Shown here: one piece after another, positions 56,546-64,000 of the stretch
Layout of the letters: the number at the start of each line of letters is the position of its first letter
Position numbering within the stretch: the first letter of the stretch is position 1
NCBI GenBank assembly: GCA_030544235.1
Contig: CM060477.1
Coordinates: forward strand, 21,225,934-21,289,933
DNA from: Lepturacanthus savala
Taxonomy: Eukaryota > Chordata > Actinopteri > Scombriformes > Trichiuridae
Direction of reading: 5' to 3'
Length of the DNA stretch: 64,000 nucleotides
Position numbers and translations under genes: made by a program
Notes under the pieces: model-generated
Databases searched by the model: none
The model's input: the letters and a program-made list of their open reading frames with translations, nothing else
What the model was told of the DNA's origin: nothing

Positions 56546-56659
56546 GGCTCTGCCAAATTGCAGGGCCTGACAAAAATAGGTTTAACTCATGGGTGCTCCT
56601 CTCCACGGAAGTCTTTAGTAAAAGGCGAAAGACTTGTACGTTATGAAGAGAAACCAGAG
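56546..56659 (-). pseudogene. RNU5: U5 snRNA body cut off from its promoter by LTR element
   Basis: U5 nt 4-117 are intact, but nt 1-3 and the PSE are displaced by the LTR element that begins at 56660. The RNA could only be made from an LTR promoter, without a correct 5' end. Confidence 0.9.
56656..56659. repeat. LTR-element target duplication AGAG, left
   Basis: AGAG flanks the element at 56656-56659 and 61740-61743. It corresponds to U5 nt 4-7. A 4-bp duplication is normal for Ty3/gypsy-type and retroviral integrases. Confidence 0.85.
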
Positions 56660-57553
56660 TGTTGTGCACAGTACTTCAGGTAGAATTGACTATCAGAAAG
56701 AATCAATAATTATTGGAAATAATTATGTATTCATTAAAAGTTTTAGAATTTCGGGGCACCACCTCTCGGTTGAGAGGAAAAGATAGTCAATTCTCTGATT
56801 TAGTCTCATGAATTGTAATAACCTATTAATTTGGACGTCTGATTAACAATTAACTTAATAATAGAAACCAGGGTCAATTAATAGCTATTAATAGTTGAAG
56901 GATTATGAGTTCTAAAGTAGAGGTTGGCAGAATTCATTATTGTACGACATTAAAGCGGCAGAATGTATGACTCAAAAGCATTTATTCACAAAAATACAAA
57001 AGAAAAAAAAAAAAACACACAATAAACAATCTAAACGAAATGTATCTATGTACATGTGAATGATGCTGTGTGTGTGTGTGTGTGTGCGTGCGTGCATGTG
57101 TGTATCTGTGGGGGGGGGGACTACAAAGATGGCTGCCGTGGTGGCTGTTCTATGTAGTCCAGGCCATGTGGGGCTCTTTGTCTGTTAAGAACAAAGGGAA
57201 AATGGCTGACCGTGTTAATGTGTGTGTGAGTGTGTGTGTGTGTGTGGATAATCCCTTTTAGAGCAGAGAAGCTGCTGAAGGCTTCTGTCCTGCAGCTTCT
57301 CCTGCTACAGAGCGGTGCTCTGCTGATGAGCAGGAGCCCGGGAGAGAGTTTGGAGCTTGCGAGTTGAAGAGACTCTGGAGTGAGAGAGAGCAAAGTCGAA
57401 GAGCCTTTGAGAGGGGAAAGGCCGGTGCCTTTATACCTCTGGTAACATTCCTTGAAGGTGTGAAACTGAGTTTCCTGTCGGGGGAAGGGTCACAAGTTCC
57501 AGGCTCAGCCAGGCATCTGGCTGAAGATGTTTATCACCTTTGTGGGCACAACA
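56660..57553 (-). repeat. LTR (3' LTR in element orientation)
   Basis: 894 bp, TG...CA. In element orientation it holds a TATA box (TATAAAGG, 57428-57435) followed by AATAAA (56981-56986), the expected order of U3 promoter and R polyadenylation signal. It also contains a CA/TG microsatellite (about 57067-57107 and 57220-57245), an A13 run and a G10 run. Confidence 0.92.
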
Positions 57554-57564
57554 TCCCCCCTTTG
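57554..57564 (-). other. polypurine tract
   Basis: The minus strand reads AAAGGGGGGA directly before the 3' LTR, the site where plus-strand DNA synthesis is primed. It fixes the element orientation as minus. Confidence 0.8.
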
Positions 57565-58136
57565 GTCTCAGGAATGCACCTGATGTGCAATCATGGGACC
57601 ATGAGTGGCCCACAGAGGAGTTCATGTTAGTCCATTTAAATCCACAACATCTGGGCAGTTTGTTGACCAACTGGGCATTGGTGGGCACTATCTTGGCTAA
57701 GCAAGAACAGTTCAGGTTACAAACAAAATCCAAATGACTAAATCCCAATCCAAAAATAAATAACTTGTGTTTCTTGGTTATTTACTATGGTTAGTTGGAA
57801 GAAGAAAGTTAGTGGATTATTGGTTAGGGTGAATTGCAGAGACAGAGAGAGCACCTTGAATGATAAATCATTTGTGGTGTGTCCGATAGTGTTTTTCAAT
57901 AGTGGATCTACTGATAAATACTACTAAGGAGTTGGTCCAGGTGTACTTACAAAGTCAGAGAATAGTGTCTGTGTCTAATCAGAATTTAGGCTCTAAACGA
58001 CTATGATGTTTGGTTATCAGTGAGTTTAGTTTGGTTGAGGTTGCTGCTGTTGCTACAAACTCAAGTTGCCTAAGTAACTGCAAGAACTAAGACACGCTCA
58101 TACCTGTCTTTCAGTTAGTACACATTGGAGATTAAG
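57565..58136 (-). other. element region between gag and 3' LTR, no pol
   Basis: About 570 bp where pol would lie in an autonomous element. I see no open frame with homology to pol. A good splice-donor-like CAG/GTATGAG lies at 58101-58106 (minus strand), just past the gag stop. Confidence 0.6.
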
Positions 58137-59963
58137 TTATGACCAAAAAGAGGGAGCTCTGGAGCTCTTACGCCTGGAGGTCTTCTTCACCTGTGGCTCA
58201 GGGCTGTAACGCTCCAGATGGCCAGAGGGAAGAGGGAGTTCAGAGCCATCACTGTCTGACAGACTGTGATCCTGCTCTGAATGGTGGTCAGAGATGCTGT
58301 GGCCATCATCTGGACTTGGGTGGTCATATGTCTGGGCCAATATTTCTGAATATGGCCTACGAACACTTCTTTTGTGTGAATGTCTATCTCTGGGGATCTG
58401 ATGGACATGGCTGTAACGCTCAGTGTCCCTACGTCTACCTTTTTCACCCCCCTTTCGGCGGTGTTGAGGGTGATCTGGAGAGGTAGACAATGTGTGTGAC
58501 ACTTGAGTGTGGGAGTTGGCAGGACCGGTGGCTCTCACCCTTGCTGTTGGAGGGAAAAGGGTTTCCCAAGCCACCTGTGTCAACTTCCTGATCTGATGCA
58601 TGGAGGACCTGTCCTCACGTGCACAAAGTGTGACAGTGGAGCGTATGCTCGGATGTAAATTCTGTAAAAACAGAGACTTGAAGATGGAGTTTTCTTCTAA
58701 ACCTGGAGAATTCTTACCCTGGGTGTATGCATGCCTAAAACGTCTGTAATAATCTCTGGGATTCTCACGACGGGAGTGTTTGATTTGGGAGGCTGCACTC
58801 CAGGAGGTAATCTCATCGGTTGTAAAAGAATATTCTTCAATCAGAGAATGACGGAGCCGGTTGTAGTCATTTCTGATGTCGGGAGGTAGTGTTTGGATAA
58901 ACTTGTGAGCGGCTTTGGAGCAGGTCTTCCACACAAGTTTAATTTTCTCCCTTTGGGTTGCTTGGGGCAAGTCAATTAGGTTGTTGTCTAATTCTGCAAA
59001 ATAATCCTCAATTTGATGATCACGGGTGTCCGGATCGAACTGTTCAATATCTTTCGCGATAAACTCAAGCACTTCGAGGCGGGGACCCTGTGGAGTCATT
59101 CCGAGTGAAGGCGAGATTAAACTATCCCTACTCTGGCTGTATGAACTGTGTGTTACAGTTCTCTCTGGTTGTGAGTCAGGGGCTGAACAGTTTAATGGGA
59201 TGGTGCTCCCCCCTTTGAAGGGTCGAGCACAGAGGAAGGTTTCACACCTTTGTAACTGAGGGGGACATGGAGCAGAACTCTCCCTGGGGGGTAAGCTATG
59301 TGGCTCTTCAATGTCTGTGTCAGATTCAGAGAGGTGTGAAGTCAGGTAACTGTGAATTCTGTCTCTCAATGGAGGTTGAGGAGGTGACTTACTTTCACAG
59401 AATCTAGGGTCAGTTTGGGGGTGTGCAAATTCTCTGACCGGAGAAGGAGTTAGCTTTTCACTCCGGGTGTAGTGTGAATCTGTGTAACCAGAATCACATC
59501 GGCTGAAGGACTGTGTTGAGGAAAGATGTTCAAATCTTAGCCTTAACAGTTCCTCCTTCTGTGAGCAGAGGTCTGACTCTGCCGAATGCAGGTCTCCTAA
59601 GTACCTCATGGCTTTCTTGTTCGCTGTCTGCAGTTCTTGAAGGAGACAGGAATTGTGTGCTCTGAGGGACTCAATCTGCTTCTCCATAACTGCTTCGTTC
59701 TGAACAGCAAGTTTTGTTTGCCTGTGGAAGTTCAGAAGCAAGCATCTTAACAATGGGCCTTTGGATGCGGTCTGTGCATCACTCCTTTCTTTTAGTAGGG
59801 AGTCTACTTCTTTCATACACTCATCGGAATTCATCCTTTTGATTAATTCCAGGTAGCTGGTTTCTACACTCTGAGCTATGGAGGAAATAAACTGCTCTAC
59901 GCAGGAGCTATCCATTGTTCTGGTCTGAGGGAAAGATGAAATGATTTGATTGAGTATCAACAC
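58137..59963 (-). CDS. Gag-like protein of the LTR element
   Basis: A 608-codon open frame, the only long one in the element. The likely start is Met 17 (59915). Gag proteins form the particle that packages element RNA. Residues about 90-145 look like a coiled coil, followed by a Ser/Pro-rich linker (about 150-295). Residues about 300-475 resemble a Ty3/retroviral capsid region (alpha-helical, with YYRRFRHAY and the LFLQNLHPSIRSTVTLC stretch). A strongly basic Arg/Lys/His region (about 505-545) could bind RNA in place of a zinc knuckle, since no CCHC motif is present. The tail is Asp/Ser-rich. It ends at a normal stop and is not fused to a protease or reverse transcriptase. The assignment is by composition and layout and should be treated as probable. 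Confidence 0.7.
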   Translation of the reverse strand: MLILNQIISSFPQTRTMDSSCVEQFISSIAQSVETSYLELIKRMNSDECMKEVDSLLKERSDAQTASKGPLLRCLLLNFHRQTKLAVQNEAVMEKQIESLRAHNSCLLQELQTANKKAMRYLGDLHSAESDLCSQKEELLRLRFEHLSSTQSFSRCDSGYTDSHYTRSEKLTPSPVREFAHPQTDPRFCESKSPPQPPLRDRIHSYLTSHLSESDTDIEEPHSLPPRESSAPCPPQLQRCETFLCARPFKGGSTIPLNCSAPDSQPERTVTHSSYSQSRDSLISPSLGMTPQGPRLEVLEFIAKDIEQFDPDTRDHQIEDYFAELDNNLIDLPQATQREKIKLVWKTCSKAAHKFIQTLPPDIRNDYNRLRHSLIEEYSFTTDEITSWSAASQIKHSRRENPRDYYRRFRHAYTQGKNSPGLEENSIFKSLFLQNLHPSIRSTVTLCAREDRSSMHQIRKLTQVAWETLFPPTARVRATGPANSHTQVSHTLSTSPDHPQHRRKGGEKGRRRDTERYSHVHQIPRDRHSHKRSVRRPYSEILAQTYDHPSPDDGHSISDHHSEQDHSLSDSDGSELPLPSGHLERYSPEPQVKKTSRRKSSRAPSFWS

Positions 59964-60846
59964 AACTACAGGGAGTCTATACCGTTGGGGTAGCTACCTG
60001 TGGGGGGAGGGGTCAGTATGGCACCTTCTGATAGCTCTGGTGGCTTTAACAGGAGGAGGCCAGTGGACAATTTGGAGGAGACTTTGGGGGTCTGCTTACC
60101 AAATCTTAACATGCACTACTGGAATCCAGGTAGAGGATGTTGTCTTAAAGTTGACTTAACTGGAATGCTTGGCAGTAATTTGACAGCAAACTGTGACTCT
60201 TTCTCAACTCTGTTCTTCCTTCAGGTTGACATGCATGGCAGTGACAACCAGGTATAATCTCTCTGTGACACAGGGCCGGTGGCACGCTGTGAATAAACTT
60301 AAAGGGAAATTGGAACACTTTGATTCGATTAACAAATTTTGGCAACTTGATTAAAGACAGGTTCTGTACTCTGTCTAACAAAGACACATTTTAAGATCAG
60401 ATTGATCAGTTTGACTGATAACTTTGGGTCATGTGAGACCACAGTTGGCTGATCAAAGAGTGATTGTTAGGTGTGGCTCTTGCTGGAGCCTGTCCTGAAA
60501 CAATGCAGATGTGTCTCAACACAGCTGGAAACTGGATCAAACAATGGCAGCAGCAACAGCAAACTCTTAAACTATGGGCTTAGTTATCAATAACCTGGAG
60601 GTTCTAGGTTATTGGATTATAAATTACTTTTGTTATCTTTATGAATAGCTGTTTTCAACACAATGTACTAGTTTGTTAGTACAACTGGACGTCTACTCCT
60701 GTGGAGGACTAGGTGTTGAATGTGAATGCATTTGGTTAGTTTCAAAATTCTTCAGAATTTTGATTGTCAAAATTATGCTGAACTTAATATTGTACAATTA
60801 TGAATTATTGCCAACAGTACTTTTCTCACGCGGGGCAGCCATAATA
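59964..60846 (-). other. leader between 5' LTR and gag
   Basis: About 880 bp of non-coding leader. It starts with the PBS-like site and includes a 9-bp hairpin with a 4-nt loop (60742-60763). A packaging signal would be expected here, but I cannot identify one. Confidence 0.6.
60824..60841 (-). other. primer binding site, candidate
   Basis: The minus strand reads TGGCTGCCCCGCGTGAGA, 5 nt inside the 5' LTR. The TGG start and position fit a tRNA 3' end primer (CCA). I could not match it to one specific tRNA from memory. Confidence 0.55.
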
Positions 60847-61739
60847 TGTTGTGCACAGTACTTCAGGTAGAATTGACTATCAGAAAGAATCAATAATTAT
60901 TGGAAATAATTATGTATTCATTAAAAGTTTTAGAATTTCGGGGCACCACCTCTCGGTTGAGAGGAAAAGATAGTCAATTCTCTGATTTAGTCTCATGAAT
61001 TGTAATAACCTATTAATTTGGACGTCTGATTAACAATTAACTTAATAATAGAAACCAGGGTCAATTAATAGCTATTAATAGTTGAAGGATTATGAGTTCT
61101 AAAGTAGAGGTTGGCAGAATTCATTATTGTACGACATTAAAGAGGCAGAATGTATGACTCAAAAGCATTTATTCACAAAAATACAAAAGAAAAAAAAAAA
61201 CACACAATAAACAATCTAAACGAAATGTATCTATGTACATGTGAATGATGCTGTGTGTGTGTGTGTGTGTGCGTGCGTGCATGTGTGTATCTGTGGGGGG
61301 GGGGGACTACAAAGATGGCTGCCGTGGTGGCTGTTCTATGTAGTCCAGGCCATGTGGGGCTCTTTGTCTGTTAAGAACAAAGGGAAAATGGCTGACCGTG
61401 TTAATGTGTGTGTGAGTGTGTGTGTGTGTGTGGATAATCCCTTTTAGAGCAGAGAAGCTGCTGAAGGCTTCTGTCCTGCAGCTTCTCCTGCTACAGAGCG
61501 GTGCTCTGCTGATGAGCAGGAGCCCGGGAGAGAGTTTGGAGCTTGCGAGTTGAAGAGACTCTGGAGTGAGAGAGAGCAAAGTCGAAGAGCCTTTGAGAGG
61601 GGAAAGGCCGGTGCCTTTATACCTCTGGTAACATTCCTTGAAGGTGTGAAACTGAGTTTCCTGTCGGGGGAAGGGTCACAAGTTCCAGGCTCAGCCAGGC
61701 ATCTGGCTGAAGATGTTTATCACCTTTGTGGGCACAACA
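60847..61739 (-). repeat. LTR (5' LTR in element orientation)
   Basis: 893 bp, the partner of 56660-57553. It differs from it by one substitution and by run lengths (A11 instead of A13, G11 instead of G10). Its TATA box is at 61614-61621. Confidence 0.92.
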
Positions 61740-61743
61740 AGAG
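61740..61743. repeat. LTR-element target duplication AGAG, right
   Basis: Second AGAG. The next three bases complete U5 nt 3-1, followed by the intact U5 promoter. Confidence 0.85.
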
Positions 61744-61791
61744 TAAGCACAGCCCACTCCTCAACAGCAGCCAAAGTCCCCCGTCTTCCCA

Positions 61792-61811
61792 GGAACCGTG
61801 TTCACGGTAAG
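61792..61811 (-). promoter_or_regulatory. orphan U5 PSE facing the LTR element
   Basis: An unchanged U5 PSE whose start site now leads, after seven U5 nucleotides, into the 5' LTR in sense orientation. The U5 gene it served lies about 5 kb further on (56546-56659). Confidence 0.7.
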
Positions 61812-62045
61812 CCTCCTTCGCCTTGCTGCATATCCGGTGCCAGTCCACGCCCATTTCCCCCTTTTCCCAGGTTCAATATGGACCTACTGCGATAGGGCGT
61901 TGTCATGTTTGTCTTCCAGTCAAAGGCAAAACTCACTTTGGGTCGTTACATGGTGTGCTTTTACACCAATCACCATAGCAGCTGTAACAAAGTCGTCTGA
62001 CGCAGTTGTCGCTTTGTTTTTTCATATTCCACAAGGCAAAGAGAA

Positions 62046-62233
62046 GGGTGCACCGTTCCCAGCGGCACTGCAATACCGGGCCGATGCGTGGAGTGGACGG
62101 GGCAAGCCCCTTTCTCAGCTCCAGGTACTAAAAATCCGTTTAATATGGAGTCCCCTTATAGAGGACGTATCAGATATTAAACTGATAAGAACAGATACTA
62201 CACTTGATCTTAGCCAAAAGGCCGAGAAGCGAT
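62046..62233 (-). ncRNA. RNU2: U2 snRNA, copy 65
   Basis: Gene as copy 1. It is the only U2 gene between the two LTR-element copies. Confidence 0.96.
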
Positions 62234-62414
62234 GAGCCCTTGCTGCCTGCTGCCCCGGGCCACCTCCCGTGCAGAGTTGTCACTTGTCGTGGAGCACTCG
62301 CTTCAAAAACCGCTCCGTCAACAACCGAGATTCAGCAGCTCCGCCCCGGGTCTCTCCTCTGTGAGGCCACGCGTCTCGTCAAGGACAGCTCTTTTGCTTT
62401 TCACAAGTGCACGA

Positions 62415-62528
62415 GGCTCTGCCAAATTGCAGGGCCTGACAAAAATAGGTTTAACTCATGGGTGCTCCTCTCCACGGAAGTCTTTAGTAAAAGGCGAAAG
62501 ACTTGTACGTTATGAAGAGAAACCAGAG
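62415..62528 (-). pseudogene. RNU5: U5 snRNA body cut off by second LTR-element copy
   Basis: Same break at U5 nt 4 as at 56659. The next LTR begins at 62529. Confidence 0.9.
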
Positions 62529-63422
62529 TGTTGTGCACAGTACTTCAGGTAGAATTGACTATCAGAAAGAATCAATAATTATTGGAAATAATTATGTATT
62601 CATTAAAAGTTTTAGAATTTCGGGGCACCACCTCTCGGTTGAGAGGAAAAGATAGTCAATTCTCTGATTTAGTCTCATGAATTGTAATAACCTATTAATT
62701 TGGACGTCTGATTAACAATTAACTTAATAATAGAAACCAGGGTCAATTAATAGCTATTAATAGTTGAAGGATTATGAGTTCTAAAGTAGAGGTTGGCAGA
62801 ATTCATTATTGTACGACATTAAAGCGGCAGAATGTATGACTCAAAAGCATTTATTCACAAAAATACAAAAGAAAAAAAAAAAAACACACAATAAACAATC
62901 TAAACGAAATGTATCTATGTACATGTGAATGATGCTGTGTGTGTGTGTGTGTGTGCGTGCGTGCATGTGTGTATCTGTGGGGGGGGGGACTACAAAGATG
63001 GCTGCCGTGGTGGCTGTTCTATGTAGTCCAGGCCATGTGGGGCTCTTTGTCTGTTAAGAACAAAGGGAAAATGGCTGACCGTGTTAATGTGTGTGTGAGT
63101 GTGTGTGTGTGTGTGGATAATCCCTTTTAGAGCAGAGAAGCTGCTGAAGGCTTCTGTCCTGCAGCTTCTCCTGCTACAGAGCGGTGCTCTGCTGATGAGC
63201 AGGAGCCCGGGAGAGAGTTTGGAGCTTGCGAGTTGAAGAGACTCTGGAGTGAGAGAGAGCAAAGTCGAAGAGCCTTTGAGAGGGGAAAGGCCGGTGCCTT
63301 TATACCTCTGGTAACATTCCTTGAAGGTGTGAAACTGAGTTTCCTGTCGGGGGAAGGGTCACAAGTTCCAGGCTCAGCCAGGCATCTGGCTGAAGATGTT
63401 TATCACCTTTGTGGGCACAACA
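62529..63422 (-). repeat. LTR of the second element copy
   Basis: 894 bp, same length and run lengths as 56660-57553. Confidence 0.92.
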
Positions 63423-64000
63423 TCCCCCCTTTGGTCTCAGGAATGCACCTGATGTGCAATCATGGGACCATGAGTGGCCCACAGAGGAGTTCATGTTAGT
63501 CCATTTAAATCCACAACATCTGGGCAGTTTGTTGACCAACTGGGCATTGGTGGGCACTATCTTGGCTAAGCAAGAACAGTTCAGGTTACAAACAAAATCC
63601 AAATGACTAAATCCCAATCCAAAAATAAATAACTTGTGTTTCTTGGTTATTTACTATGGTTAGTTGGAAGAAGAAAGTTAGTGGATTATTGGTTAGGGTG
63701 AATTGCAGAGACAGAGAGAGCACCTTGAATGATAAATCATTTGTGGTGTGTCCGATAGTGTTTTTCAATAGTGGATCTACTGATAAATACTACTAAGGAG
63801 TTGGTCCAGGTGTACTTACAAAGTCAGAGAATAGTGTCTGTGTCTAATCAGAATTTAGGCTCTAAACGACTATGATGTTTGGTTATCAGTGAGTTTAGTT
63901 TGGTTGAGGTTGCTGCTGTTGCTACAAACTCAAGTTGCCTAAGTAACTGCAAGAACTAAGACACGCTCATACCTGTCTTTCAGTTAGTACACATTGGAGA
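62529..64000 (-). mobile_element. second copy of the gag-only LTR element, left part
   Basis: An LTR (62529-63422, 894 bp) and 578 bp of the adjoining internal region, running out of the window before gag. By eye it is identical to 56660-58131, including the A13 and G10 runs and the diagnostic C of the left LTR. The insertion point in the U5 gene is also the same. It therefore looks like a duplicate of the first insertion, not an independent event. Confidence 0.9.

Larger units (their letters stand above)
45347..56659 (-). repeat. U5-U2 snRNA tandem array, block 3 (more variable)
   Basis: Array block between the long Keno-like element and the LTR element, holding the 5' 26 nt of U2 copy 50 and intact copies 51-64. 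It begins with a duplicated pair of units: copies 51-52 and 53-54 form a 1571-bp dimer repeated twice, marked by a C-to-T change 35 bp upstream of U2 in the first member and an extra C in the GC box of the second. Beyond that, most units have private changes, several of them inside U2 or U5. Confidence 0.96.
56660..61739 (-). mobile_element. gag-only LTR retrotransposon, complete copy with both LTRs
   Basis: A 5080-bp element flanked by AGAG. Read on the minus strand it is 5' LTR 60847-61739, PBS-like site 60824-60841, leader, gag 58137-59963, a 583-bp tail, polypurine tract 57554-57564 and 3' LTR 56660-57553. Both LTRs begin TGTTGTGC and end GCACAACA, an 8-bp terminal inverted repeat. No protease, reverse transcriptase, RNase H or integrase is present in any frame, so the element is non-autonomous and would need enzymes in trans. 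The two LTRs differ only by one substitution (C versus A in the AAAG-GGCAG context, 56953 versus its partner near 61143) and by lengths of A, G and similar runs, which indicates a recent insertion. Superfamily (Ty3/gypsy or ERV-like) is not certain. Confidence 0.88.
61740..62528 (-). repeat. single U5-U2 unit between two LTR-element copies
   Basis: A 789-bp segment, equal to one 785-bp unit plus the 4-bp AGAG target duplication. It carries U2 copy 65 and a U5 gene body, but the U5 promoter at its right part faces the LTR element on the left instead of a U5 gene. It has a G-to-A change (offset as at 10374 and 32332) and a private T-to-C change near 62333. Confidence 0.95.

Noticed and set aside
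1..56659. CRISPR array or bacterial repeat cluster.
   Set aside because: The repeated unit is 785 bp with two eukaryotic snRNA genes and no repeat-spacer pattern.
57121..57748. Short ORFs in the LTR and internal region on both strands, repeated at 61307 and 62990.
   Set aside because: They run through simple repeats (CA/TG, poly-G) and repeat only because the LTR repeats.
1..62528. 5S rRNA, U1, U4 or U6 genes within the unit, as in some mixed arrays.
   Set aside because: Both spacers were read on both strands and contain no sequence resembling these RNAs.
62529..64000. Independent second LTR insertion at the same hot spot.
   Set aside because: Identical run lengths, diagnostic base and internal sequence with the first copy make duplication of one insertion the simpler explanation, though the window end prevents full proof.

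Overview
The window is an animal, most likely teleost fish, tandem array of spliceosomal RNA genes interrupted by three retrotransposon insertions. There are no ordinary protein-coding host genes. The unit is 785 bp and holds one U5 and one U2 snRNA gene, both on the minus strand, in the transcription order U5 - 181 bp spacer - U2 - 299 bp spacer. Both genes read as functional vertebrate-type snRNAs: U2 is 188 nt with the GUAGUA branch-point recognition sequence and an Sm site, and U5 is 117 nt with an intact loop I (GCCUUUUAC) and an Sm site. I count 65 U2 loci (63 uninterrupted, 2 split by insertions) and 66 U5 loci (63 complete, 1 cut by the left edge, 2 cut off from their promoters). The fish assignment rests on the vertebrate-like snRNAs together with a Keno-type U2-specific retrotransposon, a family known to me from fish. 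It is an inference, and no species can be named.

Layout: (1) 1-20117, array block 1 with U2 copies 1-25 and the 3' part of copy 26. (2) 20118-20864, a 5'-truncated Keno-like element inside U2 copy 26, flanked by a 15-bp target-site duplication. (3) 20865-39719, array block 2 (copies 27-49 plus the 3' part of copy 50). (4) 39720-45346, a nearly complete 5.6-kb Keno-like element inside U2 copy 50 at exactly the same 3' junction. It has ORF1 with three CCHC knuckles, an APE endonuclease and a reverse transcriptase, the last two separated by a single frameshift in a G run. (5) 45347-56659, array block 3 (copies 51-64), visibly more variable than blocks 1 and 2. (6) 56660-61739, a 5.1-kb LTR retrotransposon on the minus strand that carries gag but no pol, inserted at the very start of a U5 gene. 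(7) 61740-62528, one more U2/U5 unit. (8) 62529-64000, the start of a second copy of the same LTR insertion, so that the LTR element plus one snRNA unit forms a 5869-bp higher-order repeat.

How it works together: the shared strand and 1:1 arrangement of U5 and U2 would give balanced production of two spliceosome RNAs. Each gene has its own candidate PSE about 45-65 bp upstream, a GC/GT box further upstream and a 3' box downstream. The array behaves as a concertedly evolving locus. Diagnostic variants (a biallelic C/T site, a U2 G126A change, a dimeric 1571-bp repeat) are shared between units in patchy runs, as expected from unequal exchange and gene conversion. Private changes, including a U2 Sm-site mutation, concentrate in block 3. 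Both element types lie in the same orientation as the snRNA promoters they interrupt, so snRNA promoters could drive their transcription.
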